From NCBI GenBank assembly GCA_964593405.1, contig CAZQIO010000011.1, positions 1 to 19,795 of the forward strand: DNA of 19,795 nt, given 5' to 3'. Under the pieces are notes generated by a model that did no database searches, was not told the DNA's origin, and was given only the letters and a program-made list of their open reading frames with translations. Positions 6,540 through 12,979 of this stretch are shown one piece after another (the stretch's first letter is position 1; every line of letters starts with the position of its first letter). This DNA is from CAZQIO01 sp964593405 (GTDB lineage Bacteria > Patescibacteriota > Minisyncoccia > Minisyncoccales > GBS-2). Made by a program: the position numbers and the translations under genes.

Positions 6540-6707
6540 TTATTTTACTTCCTTGTGCAGGGTGTGTTTTTTGCAGTGCTTGCAATATTTTTTCAATTCT
6601 AATTTTTTGGATCCTGCCCTCTTTGATTTTTTCGTGAAATAGTTAATTTCTTTGCATTGGGTGCATTGCAGTTTAACAAAACCTGTTTTTTTCTTTTTTG
6701 TTGCCAT
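6540..6707 (-). CDS. rpmG: 50S ribosomal protein L33, zinc-ribbon form
   Basis: A 55-aa protein: MATKKKKTGFVKLQCTQCKE, then NYFTKKSKRAGSKKLELKKY, and the end CKHCKKHTLHKEVK. CTQC and CKHC are the two halves of the L33 zinc ribbon. Length and basic composition are typical. The start codon lies only 2 nt after the 3' end of tRNA-Thr (discriminator at 6709), with no Shine-Dalgarno, so tRNA 3' processing would leave a nearly leaderless mRNA. Linkage of L33 with tRNA-Thr, tRNA-Tyr and tRNA-Trp is a common bacterial arrangement and supports the call. The repeat element follows before tRNA-Trp. Confidence 0.93.
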   Translation of the reverse strand: MATKKKKTGFVKLQCTQCKEINYFTKKSKRAGSKKLELKKYCKHCKKHTLHKEVK

Positions 6708-6708
6708 G

Positions 6709-6780
6709 AGCCGGGAGTGGGAATTGAACCCACGACCTTTCCCTTACCAAGGGAACGTTCTGCCACTGAACTATCCCGGC
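6709..6780 (-). tRNA. tRNA-Thr (GGT)
   Basis: Minus-strand cloverleaf: acceptor GCCGGGA/TCCCGGC, anticodon stem TTCCC/GGGAA with loop TTGGTAA (anticodon GGT), and T arm GTGGG-TTCAATT-CCCAC. Discriminator T; CCA not encoded. One nt separates it from tRNA-Tyr, and the rpmG ATG follows 1 nt after the discriminator. Confidence 0.95.
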
Positions 6781-6781
6781 T

Positions 6782-6866
6782 TGGGTGGGGCAGGATTTGC
6801 ACCTGCGAAGGCGTTACCGCCATCTGGTTTACAGCCAGACCCCTTTGTCTACTTAGGTACCCACCC
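6782..6866 (-). tRNA. tRNA-Tyr (GTA)
   Basis: An 85-nt class II tRNA on the minus strand: acceptor GGGTGGG/CCCACCC, anticodon stem TCTGG/CCAGA with loop CTGTAAA (anticodon GTA), and a long variable arm GGCG-GTAA-CGCC. Discriminator A; CCA not encoded. Confidence 0.95.
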
Positions 6867-6874
6867 TCAATCTC

Positions 6875-6902
6875 ATTCTATCAAAATTTTTGTTTTATTC
6901 AA
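6875..6902 (-). promoter_or_regulatory. Promoter of the tRNA-Tyr/tRNA-Thr/rpmG/tRNA-Trp unit
   Basis: TTGAAT (6897-6902), 16 nt, then TAGAAT (6875-6880) with TGA before it (extended -10). The predicted start is about 6868, just ahead of tRNA-Tyr. The -35 overlaps the trmD stop codon. Confidence 0.7.
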
Positions 6903-7575
6903 TCACTTTTTTGTGCCTTTCTCTCCATTCTTTAATTTTCTGATGATTTCCAGAGAGCAAAACTTTTGGAACTCTCCATTTTACTCCTTTTTTTGGCTCA
7001 AAAATTTCTGGCCTTGTGTATTGGGGGTATTCAAAAAATGCCCTCTCTTTCAAAAATTCTGGCTTTCCGACAACTCCTGGAATTAGTCTTGTAACTGTCT
7101 CTATTACCACCATCGCTGCCAATTCTCCTCCCATTAGGTCATAAGGGCCAATTGAAAGGCAAATGTCTGCCATGTATTTTGCCACCCTTTCGTCAACTCC
7201 CTCGTACCTTCCACAAATCATTATCAACCTTTTTAATTTCGAAAGTTGCCAGGCAAGTTTTTGATTAAACTGTTTTCCCCTTGGAGTGAAAAGAATAATT
7301 TTTGTTTTTTTCTCTTTGACTTTGAATTTTTTGTTTTTTATTTCGTATTTTACTAAAGATTTTAAGGCATTAAAAATTGGCTCTATTTTTAAAACCATGC
7401 CCAAACCACCGCCATACGGTCTATCGTCCACGCTTTTTCTTTTGTCGCTGGCAAAATTTCTTAAATCGTGAATTTTAACTTTAATTAAGTTTTTTTCTTG
7501 GGCCTTCTTTATAAAGGATTCTCTTAAAAACGAATCAAAAATTCCTGGAAAGATTGTAATTACTTCAAACACCAT
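6895..7575 (-). CDS. trmD: tRNA (guanine-N1)-methyltransferase TrmD
   Basis: A 226-aa SPOUT methyltransferase that makes m1G37 in tRNAs with G at 36-37, using SAM. The family motifs are in order: FEVITIFPGIFDSFL at the N-terminus, DDRPYGGGLGMVLK, MICGRYEGVDERV, the knot loop SIGPYDLMGGELAAMVVIE, then VTRLIPGVVG, the segment PQYTRPEIF and finally VPKVLLSGNHQKIKEWR. The window's tRNA-Pro(GGG) would be a substrate. It follows khpA on the minus strand with an intervening hairpin. The usual partners rimM and rpsP are not between them. Confidence 0.96.
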   Translation of the reverse strand: MVFEVITIFPGIFDSFLRESFIKKAQEKNLIKVKIHDLRNFASDKRKSVDDRPYGGGLGMVLKIEPIFNALKSLVKYEIKNKKFKVKEKKTKIILFTPRGKQFNQKLAWQLSKLKRLIMICGRYEGVDERVAKYMADICLSIGPYDLMGGELAAMVVIETVTRLIPGVVGKPEFLKERAFFEYPQYTRPEIFEPKKGVKWRVPKVLLSGNHQKIKEWRERHKKVIE

Positions 7576-7581
7576 AAAATT

Positions 7582-7619
7582 GAAAACGGTGCTCCAAATA
7601 AAATGGTAGCACCGTTTCC
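7582..7619 (-). promoter_or_regulatory. Hairpin between khpA and trmD
   Basis: 12-nt arms (7582-7593 and 7608-7619), with inner CCA/TGG pairing around a short loop. As minus-strand RNA every outer pair forms (one G-U); as plus-strand RNA one would be A-C, so it probably works in the khpA-trmD transcript. The trailing TTTTCAATTTT is a weak U-tract, so it could be a partial terminator or a processing site just before the trmD ATG. Confidence 0.55.
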
Positions 7620-7636
7620 AAAATTGAGCAATCTTT

Positions 7637-7894
7637 TTATTTCTTTTCTGGTTCTTCTATCTTCAAATTCACTCTGGCGTTGTGCTTGAGACCAACAAGC
7701 TTTACTAAAGCCCTCAGGGCTCTCACTGTGGCTCCTTTCTTACCGATTATTTGCCCCATATCATCTGGGTGCACTTTTAAAGAAAGCAAAACGCCCATTT
7801 CGTCAACTTTTCTTTCAATCTTTACGTCATCTTTATGATTGACAAGAGCTTTGACGACGTATTCAAGAAATTCTTGGTCTGCTGGTTTTGCCAT
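7637..7894 (-). CDS. khpA: KH-domain RNA-binding protein KhpA
   Basis: An 85-aa single-KH protein: EFLEYVVKALVNHKDDVKIE, then the KH core VHPDDMGQIIGKKGATVRAL with the GxxG loop GKKG. KhpA family proteins bind RNA as dimers with KhpB. I chose the ATG at 7894 over the in-frame ATG at 7963 because the promoter -10 box overlaps the 7963 ATG, so an RNA starting about 7 nt further on cannot include it. The shorter form also matches the usual family length. No Shine-Dalgarno is evident at 7894. The position upstream of trmD recalls the rpsP-khpA-rimM-trmD cluster of other bacteria. Confidence 0.88.
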   Translation of the reverse strand: MAKPADQEFLEYVVKALVNHKDDVKIERKVDEMGVLLSLKVHPDDMGQIIGKKGATVRALRALVKLVGLKHNARVNLKIEEPEKK

Positions 7895-7920
7895 GATTTC
7901 AGATTTTTTTTGACCTTGCA

Positions 7921-7945
7921 GAATTTCCTTTCTTTCAGGAAATCC
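7921..7945 (-). promoter_or_regulatory. khpA 5'-UTR hairpin
   Basis: On the minus strand GGATTTCCT and AGGAAATTC (arms 7937-7945 and 7921-7929) pair over 9 positions with one G-U. It lies in the roughly 60-nt leader predicted between the khpA promoter and the ATG at 7894. Confidence 0.45.
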
Positions 7946-7961
7946 TGTTAGAACAGCTACC

Positions 7962-7990
7962 ATTTTACCAGTTTTTTAAAATTTTGTCAA
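7962..7990 (-). promoter_or_regulatory. khpA promoter
   Basis: TTGACA (7985-7990), 17 nt, TAAAAT (7962-7967) preceded by TGG (extended -10), on the minus strand. The -10 contains the first two bases of the upstream ATG 7963, ruling that codon out as the start for this promoter. Confidence 0.75.
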
Positions 7991-8011
7991 AAAAACAAAA
8001 AATAGTATAAT
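7984..8011 (+). promoter_or_regulatory. Leaderless promoter of the PP2C-like gene
   Basis: TTGTCA (7984-7989), 16 nt, TATAAT (8006-8011), then 8 nt to the ATG at 8020. Its -35 shares bases with the -35 of the divergent khpA promoter, so the two probably compete for RNA polymerase. Confidence 0.7.
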
Positions 8012-8019
8012 ATGTTAGA

Positions 8020-8931
8020 ATGAAAATCTTTGAGTTTCATTTTCATCCAAAATTAAAACCGGATTTGCTTTTGGAAAGCTTTGCTTTTGAACCTCAGAAT
8101 ATTTATGAAAAAAAATTGGGCTATTTGTATGTGATTGGAAGCTTAAAAAATGCCCTTCCGAGAGATAAAGATTTTTTAGAAAATTTAGCCAATTTTATAA
8201 GAGAAAAATACTATCAAAAAAATTTCAACAACCCAGAATTGGCTTTAAAAGAGGCCCTTTTTGAGACTAACGATTTTTTGAGTCAATTGTTAAAACAAGG
8301 AAATGTGTCTTGGCTGGGGAATTTGGCAATTGTTGTTTTAAGTTTGAAAAATTTTAATTTAAGCTTTACCAAGGTTGGGGAAATGAAAATCTATTTATTT
8401 AGGGACAGAAAAATAATCGATGTGGATAAAAAATTAAAAAAGAAAAGTTTTGAAAGCTACCCACTAAAATTTTTTGGCAACATTGTTTCTGGGAAAATGA
8501 TCGAAGGCGATCTGATTTTGGTTTTGAACAAAGAACTTTTTGAATTTTTTCAAAATAAAAACTTAATTGAAAAAATAGCAACCATTTTCCCTTTCGATGC
8601 GAAAGAATTTAAAAAATTAATTGATAAAGAAAAAGAAGGCCTTTCTCAAATTAAGGGAATGGCCTTTTTTGTTCAGTTTAGTAAAGGAGAGGAAAAGGGA
8701 GAAAAAGAGGTAATTTTGACAAGGCCATTCAGGGAGTTTTCTTTGGGAGATTTTTTAAACAGTTTTTTTCCTTTTTTGAATTCAAAAGAAAAGAAACTTG
8801 AGAATTTCTCTTTTTCTCAGGTTTTTTCTTACTATAAAGATTGGTTAAGGCTTTTTGTAAAAAATAAAGGCTTGCTTTTTTTGCTGGCTTTTTTTCTTTG
8901 GCTTTTCTTTGGTTTCCTCTGGTTTAAATGA
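8020..8931 (+). CDS. Membrane-anchored PP2C-like domain protein, probably non-catalytic
   Basis: A 303-aa protein. Residues about 1-215 show the strand pattern of PPM/PP2C phosphatases: helix with ALKEALFETNDFLSQLL (72-91), then WLGNLAIVVLSL (98-109), LSFTKVGEMKIYLFRDRKII (114-133; compare 'va.vGDSraYl.r.g'), and FFGNIVSGKMIEGDLILVL (151-169; compare 'GD.lll.SDGl'). The metal-binding Asp residues of true PP2C enzymes are not at the expected places (VGEMK where VGDSR is usual), so catalysis is doubtful. A single span at 284-302 (LLFLLAFFLWLFFGFLWF) with two residues after it makes it a tail-anchored protein facing the cytosol. Similar proteins occur in CPR genomes. It converges with rplL, the stops 3 nt apart. 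Confidence 0.6.
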   Translation: MKIFEFHFHPKLKPDLLLESFAFEPQNIYEKKLGYLYVIGSLKNALPRDKDFLENLANFIREKYYQKNFNNPELALKEALFETNDFLSQLLKQGNVSWLGNLAIVVLSLKNFNLSFTKVGEMKIYLFRDRKIIDVDKKLKKKSFESYPLKFFGNIVSGKMIEGDLILVLNKELFEFFQNKNLIEKIATIFPFDAKEFKKLIDKEKEGLSQIKGMAFFVQFSKGEEKGEKEVILTRPFREFSLGDFLNSFFPFLNSKEKKLENFSFSQVFSYYKDWLRLFVKNKGLLFLLAFFLWLFFGFLWFK

Positions 8932-8934
8932 CTC

Positions 8935-9360
8935 TTATTTCAATTCTACTTTAGCTCCAACTGCTTCAAATTTCTTTTTGATTTCTTCTGCCTCTTCTTT
9001 TTTAACGTTTTCTTTAATCACCTGGGGAGAATTCGCTGCAGCGTCAACTAAATCTTTAGATTCTTTCAATCCTTTTCCGGTAATGTCTCTAACCAATTTA
9101 ATTACTTCTATTTTCTTTTCACCGACTGAACTCAGCACAACGGTAAAAACCGCCTTTTCTTCTCCTCCAGCTGCTGGAGCTGTAGCGGGAGCTGAAGGAG
9201 TGGCCACCTGAGCTGTCACAATCTGAGGTGTTGCGCTCACTCCAAATCTTTTTTCTAATATCTTCACCAATTCTGCCAATTCCAAAACAGAAAGTTTTTC
9301 TATTCTCTCGACAATCTCTTTAAATTTTTCTGGTATTTCAATTGGTTGTTCTTGTGTCAT
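8935..9360 (-). CDS. rplL: 50S ribosomal protein L7/L12
   Basis: A 141-aa protein. The N-terminal dimerisation domain contains LSVLELAELVKILEKRFGV. An Ala/Pro/Thr-rich hinge follows (TPSAPATAPAAGG). The C-terminal domain has FTVVLSSVGEKKIEVIKLVR, then ITGKGLKESKDLVDAA, ending in FEAVGAKVELK. L7/L12 forms the stalk that recruits translation factors, anchored through L10. It starts 3 nt after rplJ stops and shares that gene's leader-controlled transcript. Confidence 0.97.
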   Translation of the reverse strand: MTQEQPIEIPEKFKEIVERIEKLSVLELAELVKILEKRFGVSATPQIVTAQVATPSAPATAPAAGGEEKAVFTVVLSSVGEKKIEVIKLVRDITGKGLKESKDLVDAAANSPQVIKENVKKEEAEEIKKKFEAVGAKVELK

Positions 9361-9363
9361 TTT

Positions 9364-9885
9364 TTAGCCACTTTTGGTGGCAAGTTTGTTTAATATGATT
9401 AATAGACCTTTAATGTTGCCCTCCAAAACATTGATAAAATTTGAAATCGGGGCAGAAAGGTAGTTGGTCAGGTTAGCAAGTAAGTTTTCTTTTGTTGGTA
9501 AATTGGCCAATTCGACTACTTTCTCTTTCGGCAAAAACTGGTGATTGAGCAGTCCTCCCAAAATTCTCAAATTGGGATTTAAATTTGAAAATTCAACCAC
9601 AATTTTAGCAGGCGAAACTTCATCTTTGAAACCAAAAACTATAGCCAATTCTCCCTCCAATTTTTTAACATCCACATCAATTCCTTTTTCTTTAAATGCC
9701 AATCTAGTCAAGGTTTTTTTCACTACTTTGATTTCATCTCCGTTCAATTTAATTTTTTCTCTTAAAACCGAAAAATCTCTTGCTTTCAGGCCGGCAAAAT
9801 TCAAAAACAAAACTATTTTTTGCTTTTCCAATTTTCTCTTCAACTCTTCTAAGATTTTAGCTTTTTCTTTTTTAGTTTTTGGCAT
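9364..9885 (-). CDS. rplJ: 50S ribosomal protein L10
   Basis: A 173-aa protein: PKTKKEKAKILEELKRKLEK, then VLFLNFAGLKARDFSVLREK, VVKKTLTRLAFKEKG and LEGELAIVFGF, all typical of the L10 RNA-binding domain. The C-terminal helix (ENLLANLTNYLSAPISNFIN and onward) is where L7/L12 dimers dock. L10 binds 23S rRNA and, with L7/L12, its own mRNA leader. The ATG at 9885 is preceded by AAAGGA about 6 nt upstream, embedded in the leader structure. The promoter lies in the end of the PfpI-family gene. Confidence 0.95.
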   Translation of the reverse strand: MPKTKKEKAKILEELKRKLEKQKIVLFLNFAGLKARDFSVLREKIKLNGDEIKVVKKTLTRLAFKEKGIDVDVKKLEGELAIVFGFKDEVSPAKIVVEFSNLNPNLRILGGLLNHQFLPKEKVVELANLPTKENLLANLTNYLSAPISNFINVLEGNIKGLLIILNKLATKSG

Positions 9886-9980
9886 AAAAAATCCTTTGCC
9901 GTAGCAAAGGAGGTTTTTGCCTCGAGGGGACTTACTTTCGGTCTATCAAAACGACCGAAATGCCCCTTTTCTACGGCAAA
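9886..9980 (-). ncRNA. L10 leader RNA (autoregulatory mRNA leader)
   Basis: On the minus strand a perfect 10-bp stem TTTGCCGTAG/CTACGGCAAA (9971-9980 with 9895-9904) closes the structure. Inside are TTTCGGTC/GACCGAAA (9953-9960 with 9936-9943) and GGGG/CCCC, separated by an asymmetric GTAAGT loop that could form a kink-turn, then a small GAGG/CCTC hairpin. The rplJ Shine-Dalgarno AAAGGA overlaps the closing stem. This matches the L10(L12)4 binding leader in place and form; the family was not computed. Confidence 0.75.
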
Positions 9981-9994
9981 CTCTAGATTATTCT

Positions 9995-10023
9995 AGATTA
10001 ATACTTTATTGTTGAATTGTCAA
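9995..10023 (-). promoter_or_regulatory. rplJ-rplL promoter
   Basis: TTGACA (10018-10023), 17 nt, TAATCT (9995-10000). The -35 lies inside the last codons of the PfpI-family gene. Two copies of TCTAGATTA (about 9982-10000, plus strand) sit between the -10 box and the leader RNA. Confidence 0.55.
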
Positions 10024-10641
10024 GTTTTCAACGATAGCTTTTCCGAATTCTTCAGCAGCATCCGGACCATTGGCGGTAATAATTTTGCCATCGACTTCTA
10101 CATTCTCTTCTTGAAATTTTGCTCCAAATTTTTCTAAAAGTTTCGCCTGAGATTTTGTAAAATCTGTCCAGCAGGTCGCTCTTTTACCATTTAACACTCC
10201 AGCTTTTGCTAAAATTACTGGCGAAATGCAAATTGCAGCCAATACTTTTTCTTGCTGGACAGCTGCTCTCGCCACTTGATAAGATTGTTCGCTGTCTAAG
10301 TTTTCTAAGCATCCGGGGCCACCAACAAAAATTATTGCGTCAAATTCGGCTGGATTAATTTCAGAAACTAAAAGATCAACAACGGCCTCTCCCCCATCTG
10401 CACCAATTGCCATTCCTTTTTTGTTTGAGGCTGTTTTTACTTCAACCCCAGCTTTTTCTAAAATCTCTTTCGGCACAAAATATTCAGCGTCTCTAAAATC
10501 TCTGAAGGCAATTATCATTACTGCTTTTTTCCCAACTAATTTTTGCATTGGAATTTTTGTTTTTGGTTTTTGACCTTTTAAAATAAAAATCCCAAATATC
10601 AAGAGAAAAAAAACTAAAAGGAGAAATAAGGCTTTTTTCAT
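10006..10641 (-). CDS. DJ-1/PfpI family protein with N-terminal membrane anchor
   Basis: A 211-aa protein. Residues 4-22 (ALFLLLVFFLLIFGIFILK) form a signal-anchor, so the domain is probably outside the cytoplasmic membrane. The DJ-1/PfpI fold covers about 36-208: MIIAFRDFRDAEYFVPKEIL with Glu53 at the family's conserved acidic position, DAIIFVGGPG (101-110), and the nucleophile elbow AAICISPVILAKAG with Cys138. The later GKRATCW and IITANGP motifs also match. Members include proteases, chaperones and glyoxalases/deglycases, so the exact activity cannot be fixed; 'membrane-attached DJ-1/PfpI protein' is as far as the sequence goes. The rplJ promoter begins inside its 3' end. Confidence 0.85.
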   Translation of the reverse strand: MKKALFLLLVFFLLIFGIFILKGQKPKTKIPMQKLVGKKAVMIIAFRDFRDAEYFVPKEILEKAGVEVKTASNKKGMAIGADGGEAVVDLLVSEINPAEFDAIIFVGGPGCLENLDSEQSYQVARAAVQQEKVLAAICISPVILAKAGVLNGKRATCWTDFTKSQAKLLEKFGAKFQEENVEVDGKIITANGPDAAEEFGKAIVENLTIQQ

Positions 10642-10711
10642 TTTTCTTTACTTAATTTAAAAAATTTTTTCAAAATCTTCAAGGCCGGTAAATTTAAAAA
10701 TAAAACCTAGT

Positions 10712-12046
10712 TCAGATCAAAAAGAAAAGTTGGTCTTTGTTGAAATTTTGAATTTCTCTTTTGAAGGTTTCTTTCTCTTCTTTCGTTGGCTGAATTTTTT
10801 TCCAATCAAAACCTAAAGTTCTCATTCTATCTAAAGCCTCTTTGACTTTTCCATCTTTTTGTTTTAATTCGATTAATAACCAATTTTTTCCTTCTGGACT
10901 AAAAGAAGAACAAGGAGCAAGGGCTACTCCATATCTTTTTAAAAAAACAAAAGAAGCAAAAAGTGAAGGATCTTGAATGTCTTTTCCTTTAAAACTATTT
11001 GGTACTTTGGCAACCATACTAATGCCTGCTTTTGGTGGAATGAATGGCCAATTCATCTTTTTTAAGCGGGGGAAAATTTCATTTTTGAGCTCTTTGAGAA
11101 GGTTTTTTTCTTCTTTCTCTTTAATTTCCAAAAAGTTATCTAAAATAAAGGAGGCAGCTATTTGAAACATTGGTGGTACAATTTCTACCTCGCTCGAGGC
11201 CAAAATTCTTATTCCGTTGATCAAATGTTCGTTCCCCATTAGCCACCCCACTCTAATTCCTCCAACACCAATTTCTCTATGCAAACTCACGCTTTCTACG
11301 CAAACATCTTTTAAATTTTTGTAACTTAGCAAAGGAAAAAGGGGTTGCCCGTTAATCTTTCTGGTTGTCAAGTATGTTTCACAAAAAATATAAACTTTAT
11401 TCTTTTTGCAAAAGGGAAAAAGCTTTTTTTCAATGAAATCTTTAGTGGCCACCAGGCCCATTGGAAAAATTGGGTGGTTTAAAACCAATAACCAATTTCC
11501 GCCAATTTCTTTTATTTTTCTTTCTGCACCTTCCAAAATTAAATTTCCTGTTTTAAGCTCTATTGGAATTCTTAAAATTGGAATTTGATAAAAAATCGCT
11601 TTTGAGACGAAAAAATAGGGTGACCAATGAGGAATGATGATGCCTTTCCACCTGAAGGCTTTTAAAAGGCGGTCGTAAGAATCAACGATTCCTCTGGTAA
11701 TGAAGATTTCTTTTGAAGGATCAAGAGAAAGGTTGTATTTTTTCTTCATAAAATCGCAAATTGAGTGGCGCAACTTCAACAAACCCCATGAAGAAGAATA
11801 GTGAAAATAGATTTCGTTTTCTTTGCAAAATTGGTGAACTTTGTCTAGGATTTCAAACAAAAACGAAGAAACTCTGTTTGAGGGAGTAATGGTAGAACCA
11901 ATGTCTAAAATTTCGGTTTTGCTTTCTTGTTTAAACTCTCTGATTTTTGTAAAAAACCATTTCAAAGGAAGTTCTTTTTCCCTAGCCTTTACCAATTCTT
12001 CCTTTAAAAATTGCAAGTTTTTATTTATGAATTCTTTTTTCTTCAT
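10712..12046 (-). CDS. Class I/II aminotransferase-fold protein lacking the PLP-binding residues
   Basis: A 444-aa protein with the landmarks of PLP fold type I: FHYSSSWGLLKLRHSICDFM (about 81-100, compare 'Y....G...LR.aia.y'), PHWSPYFF (139-146), VGGIRVGWLMGN (261-272) and a C-terminal small domain. The catalytic signatures are altered. NPxNPTG reads HPIFPMG (191-197, second Asn replaced by Phe194). The Asp of 'DExY' is Cys222 (CETY). The Schiff-base Lys of 'SxSK..G..G.R.G' is Arg257 (SLHREIG). The substrate-carboxylate Arg near the end is Glu393. The phosphate-contacting Arg265 is kept. It is therefore probably not a normal aminotransferase. Its ATG overlaps the stop of the class IV aminotransferase gene (ATGA), so the two are coupled and may interact. 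The alignment was made by eye. Confidence 0.8.
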   Translation of the reverse strand: MKKKEFINKNLQFLKEELVKAREKELPLKWFFTKIREFKQESKTEILDIGSTITPSNRVSSFLFEILDKVHQFCKENEIYFHYSSSWGLLKLRHSICDFMKKKYNLSLDPSKEIFITRGIVDSYDRLLKAFRWKGIIIPHWSPYFFVSKAIFYQIPILRIPIELKTGNLILEGAERKIKEIGGNWLLVLNHPIFPMGLVATKDFIEKKLFPFCKKNKVYIFCETYLTTRKINGQPLFPLLSYKNLKDVCVESVSLHREIGVGGIRVGWLMGNEHLINGIRILASSEVEIVPPMFQIAASFILDNFLEIKEKEEKNLLKELKNEIFPRLKKMNWPFIPPKAGISMVAKVPNSFKGKDIQDPSLFASFVFLKRYGVALAPCSSFSPEGKNWLLIELKQKDGKVKEALDRMRTLGFDWKKIQPTKEEKETFKREIQNFNKDQLFFLI

Positions 12047-12883
12047 TTTAGTTTTTGTTGCCAGTAATTTTTGAACAATTTTTGAATTTCATAGGTTTTT
12101 TGAAAAGAATTTCTCAAGTAAACATTATCGATTTGATTGATTGGCATGACGTTAATTGAGGTTGAGGCAATGAAGCATTCTTGATAATTTTTTCTCTTTA
12201 CATCTTTTAAGGCAATGTCTCGATAAACTACCTTAAATTTCCCTTTGGTCGCTAAGATAATTAATTTTTGAGTAATTCCTCCTAAAACTTTCTCTTTTGG
12301 AGGAGTGAAAATTTTATTTTCTCTAATAGCAAAGAAATTGCTTCTTGTTCCCTCTCTTATGTTTCCGTCTCTATCGATTAACAAGGCTTCAAAAGCGTTG
12401 CATTTTTTGGCTTTTTCTAGGGCTAAAAAATTTAACAACAAGTTAGTAGTTTTTNNNNNNNNNNTTTTTTGCCTGCGGCAAAAACCTTTCTCCCTCAAAG
12501 GTAATCACCTTTACACCTTTTCGATACCACTCATCAGGATAAAAAGTTAACTCGCTGGCCGGAAATATATAAAGCAAAGCATTTTTTTGCTCATCTGGAT
12601 CTCCGACCAAAACGATTCTTAAAAGAACATTTTTTAACTTGTCTATTTTTGTTAATTTTTCGAGCCAACCCAAAACTTCTTTAATTTTGAAATTGTGCTT
12701 TAAATTGATCATTTTTGCAGATTGAAAAAGTCTCTGAATGTGATATTTGGGAAAGAAAATTTTCCCATTCAACACCTTAATTGAAGAATAAACTGCAAAA
12801 TCAAAGAAATACCCTTTGTGATAGATTGGAATTTGAGCCTTTTCTTTTTTAATCACTTTTCCGTTTAAAATTGCGTGAACCAT
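12043..12883 (-). CDS. Class IV aminotransferase (BCAT/D-amino acid transaminase-like), crossed by a scaffold gap
   Basis: The N-terminal part (12883 to the gap) contains GYFFDFAVYSSIKVLNGKIF, then FPKYHIQRLFQSA and LLRIVLVGD; the C-terminal part has FEALLIDRDGNIREGTRSNF (EGTRSNFF, the PLP-phosphate loop), VLGGITQKLI, and FIASTSINVMPINQID. The gap splits it into two frames, but FLPQAK before and KTTNLLLN after join to the class IV motif with the PLP lysine (K-T-T-N), so it is one gene of about 276 aa. Likely activities are branched-chain or D-amino-acid transamination, or aminodeoxychorismate lyase; residues do not decide. The downstream aminotransferase-fold gene overlaps by 4 nt. The ATG at 12883 follows a long hairpin with a T-tract. 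Confidence 0.85.
12455..12464. other. Scaffold gap (10 N) inside the class IV aminotransferase gene
   Basis: The gap is flanked by T runs (four before, six after, plus strand) that are the same Lys-codon A-run on the coding strand. The protein reads through cleanly if the flanks overlap (QAK-TTN), so the real gap is probably zero or a few bases. Confidence 0.85.
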
Positions 12884-12895
12884 ATTAATTAAAAA

Positions 12896-12979
12896 CCCCT
12901 CTTTGAAGGGAGGATTAAGAGTTTTTAATCTGTTTTGGTTTTTTATTCTTTAAAAACCCTTAATCCTCCCAAAGAGGGG
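12896..12979. repeat. Long imperfect inverted repeat, terminator/attenuator-like on the minus strand
   Basis: Arms of about 32-34 nt, nearly complementary: CCCCTCTTTG...GGAGGATTAAG.GTTTTTAA against TTAAAAAC.CTTAATCCTCCCAAAGAGGGG, with a loop of about 18 nt. On the minus strand it ends GAGGGG-TTTTT, an intrinsic-terminator form, 8 nt before the aminotransferase ATG at 12883. It is either a terminator for frr read-through, an attenuator or a small inverted-repeat element. Confidence 0.75.

Noticed and set aside
6652..7086. Plus-strand frames over tRNA-Thr, tRNA-Tyr and the end of trmD
   Set aside because: Antisense to rpmG, two tRNAs and trmD.
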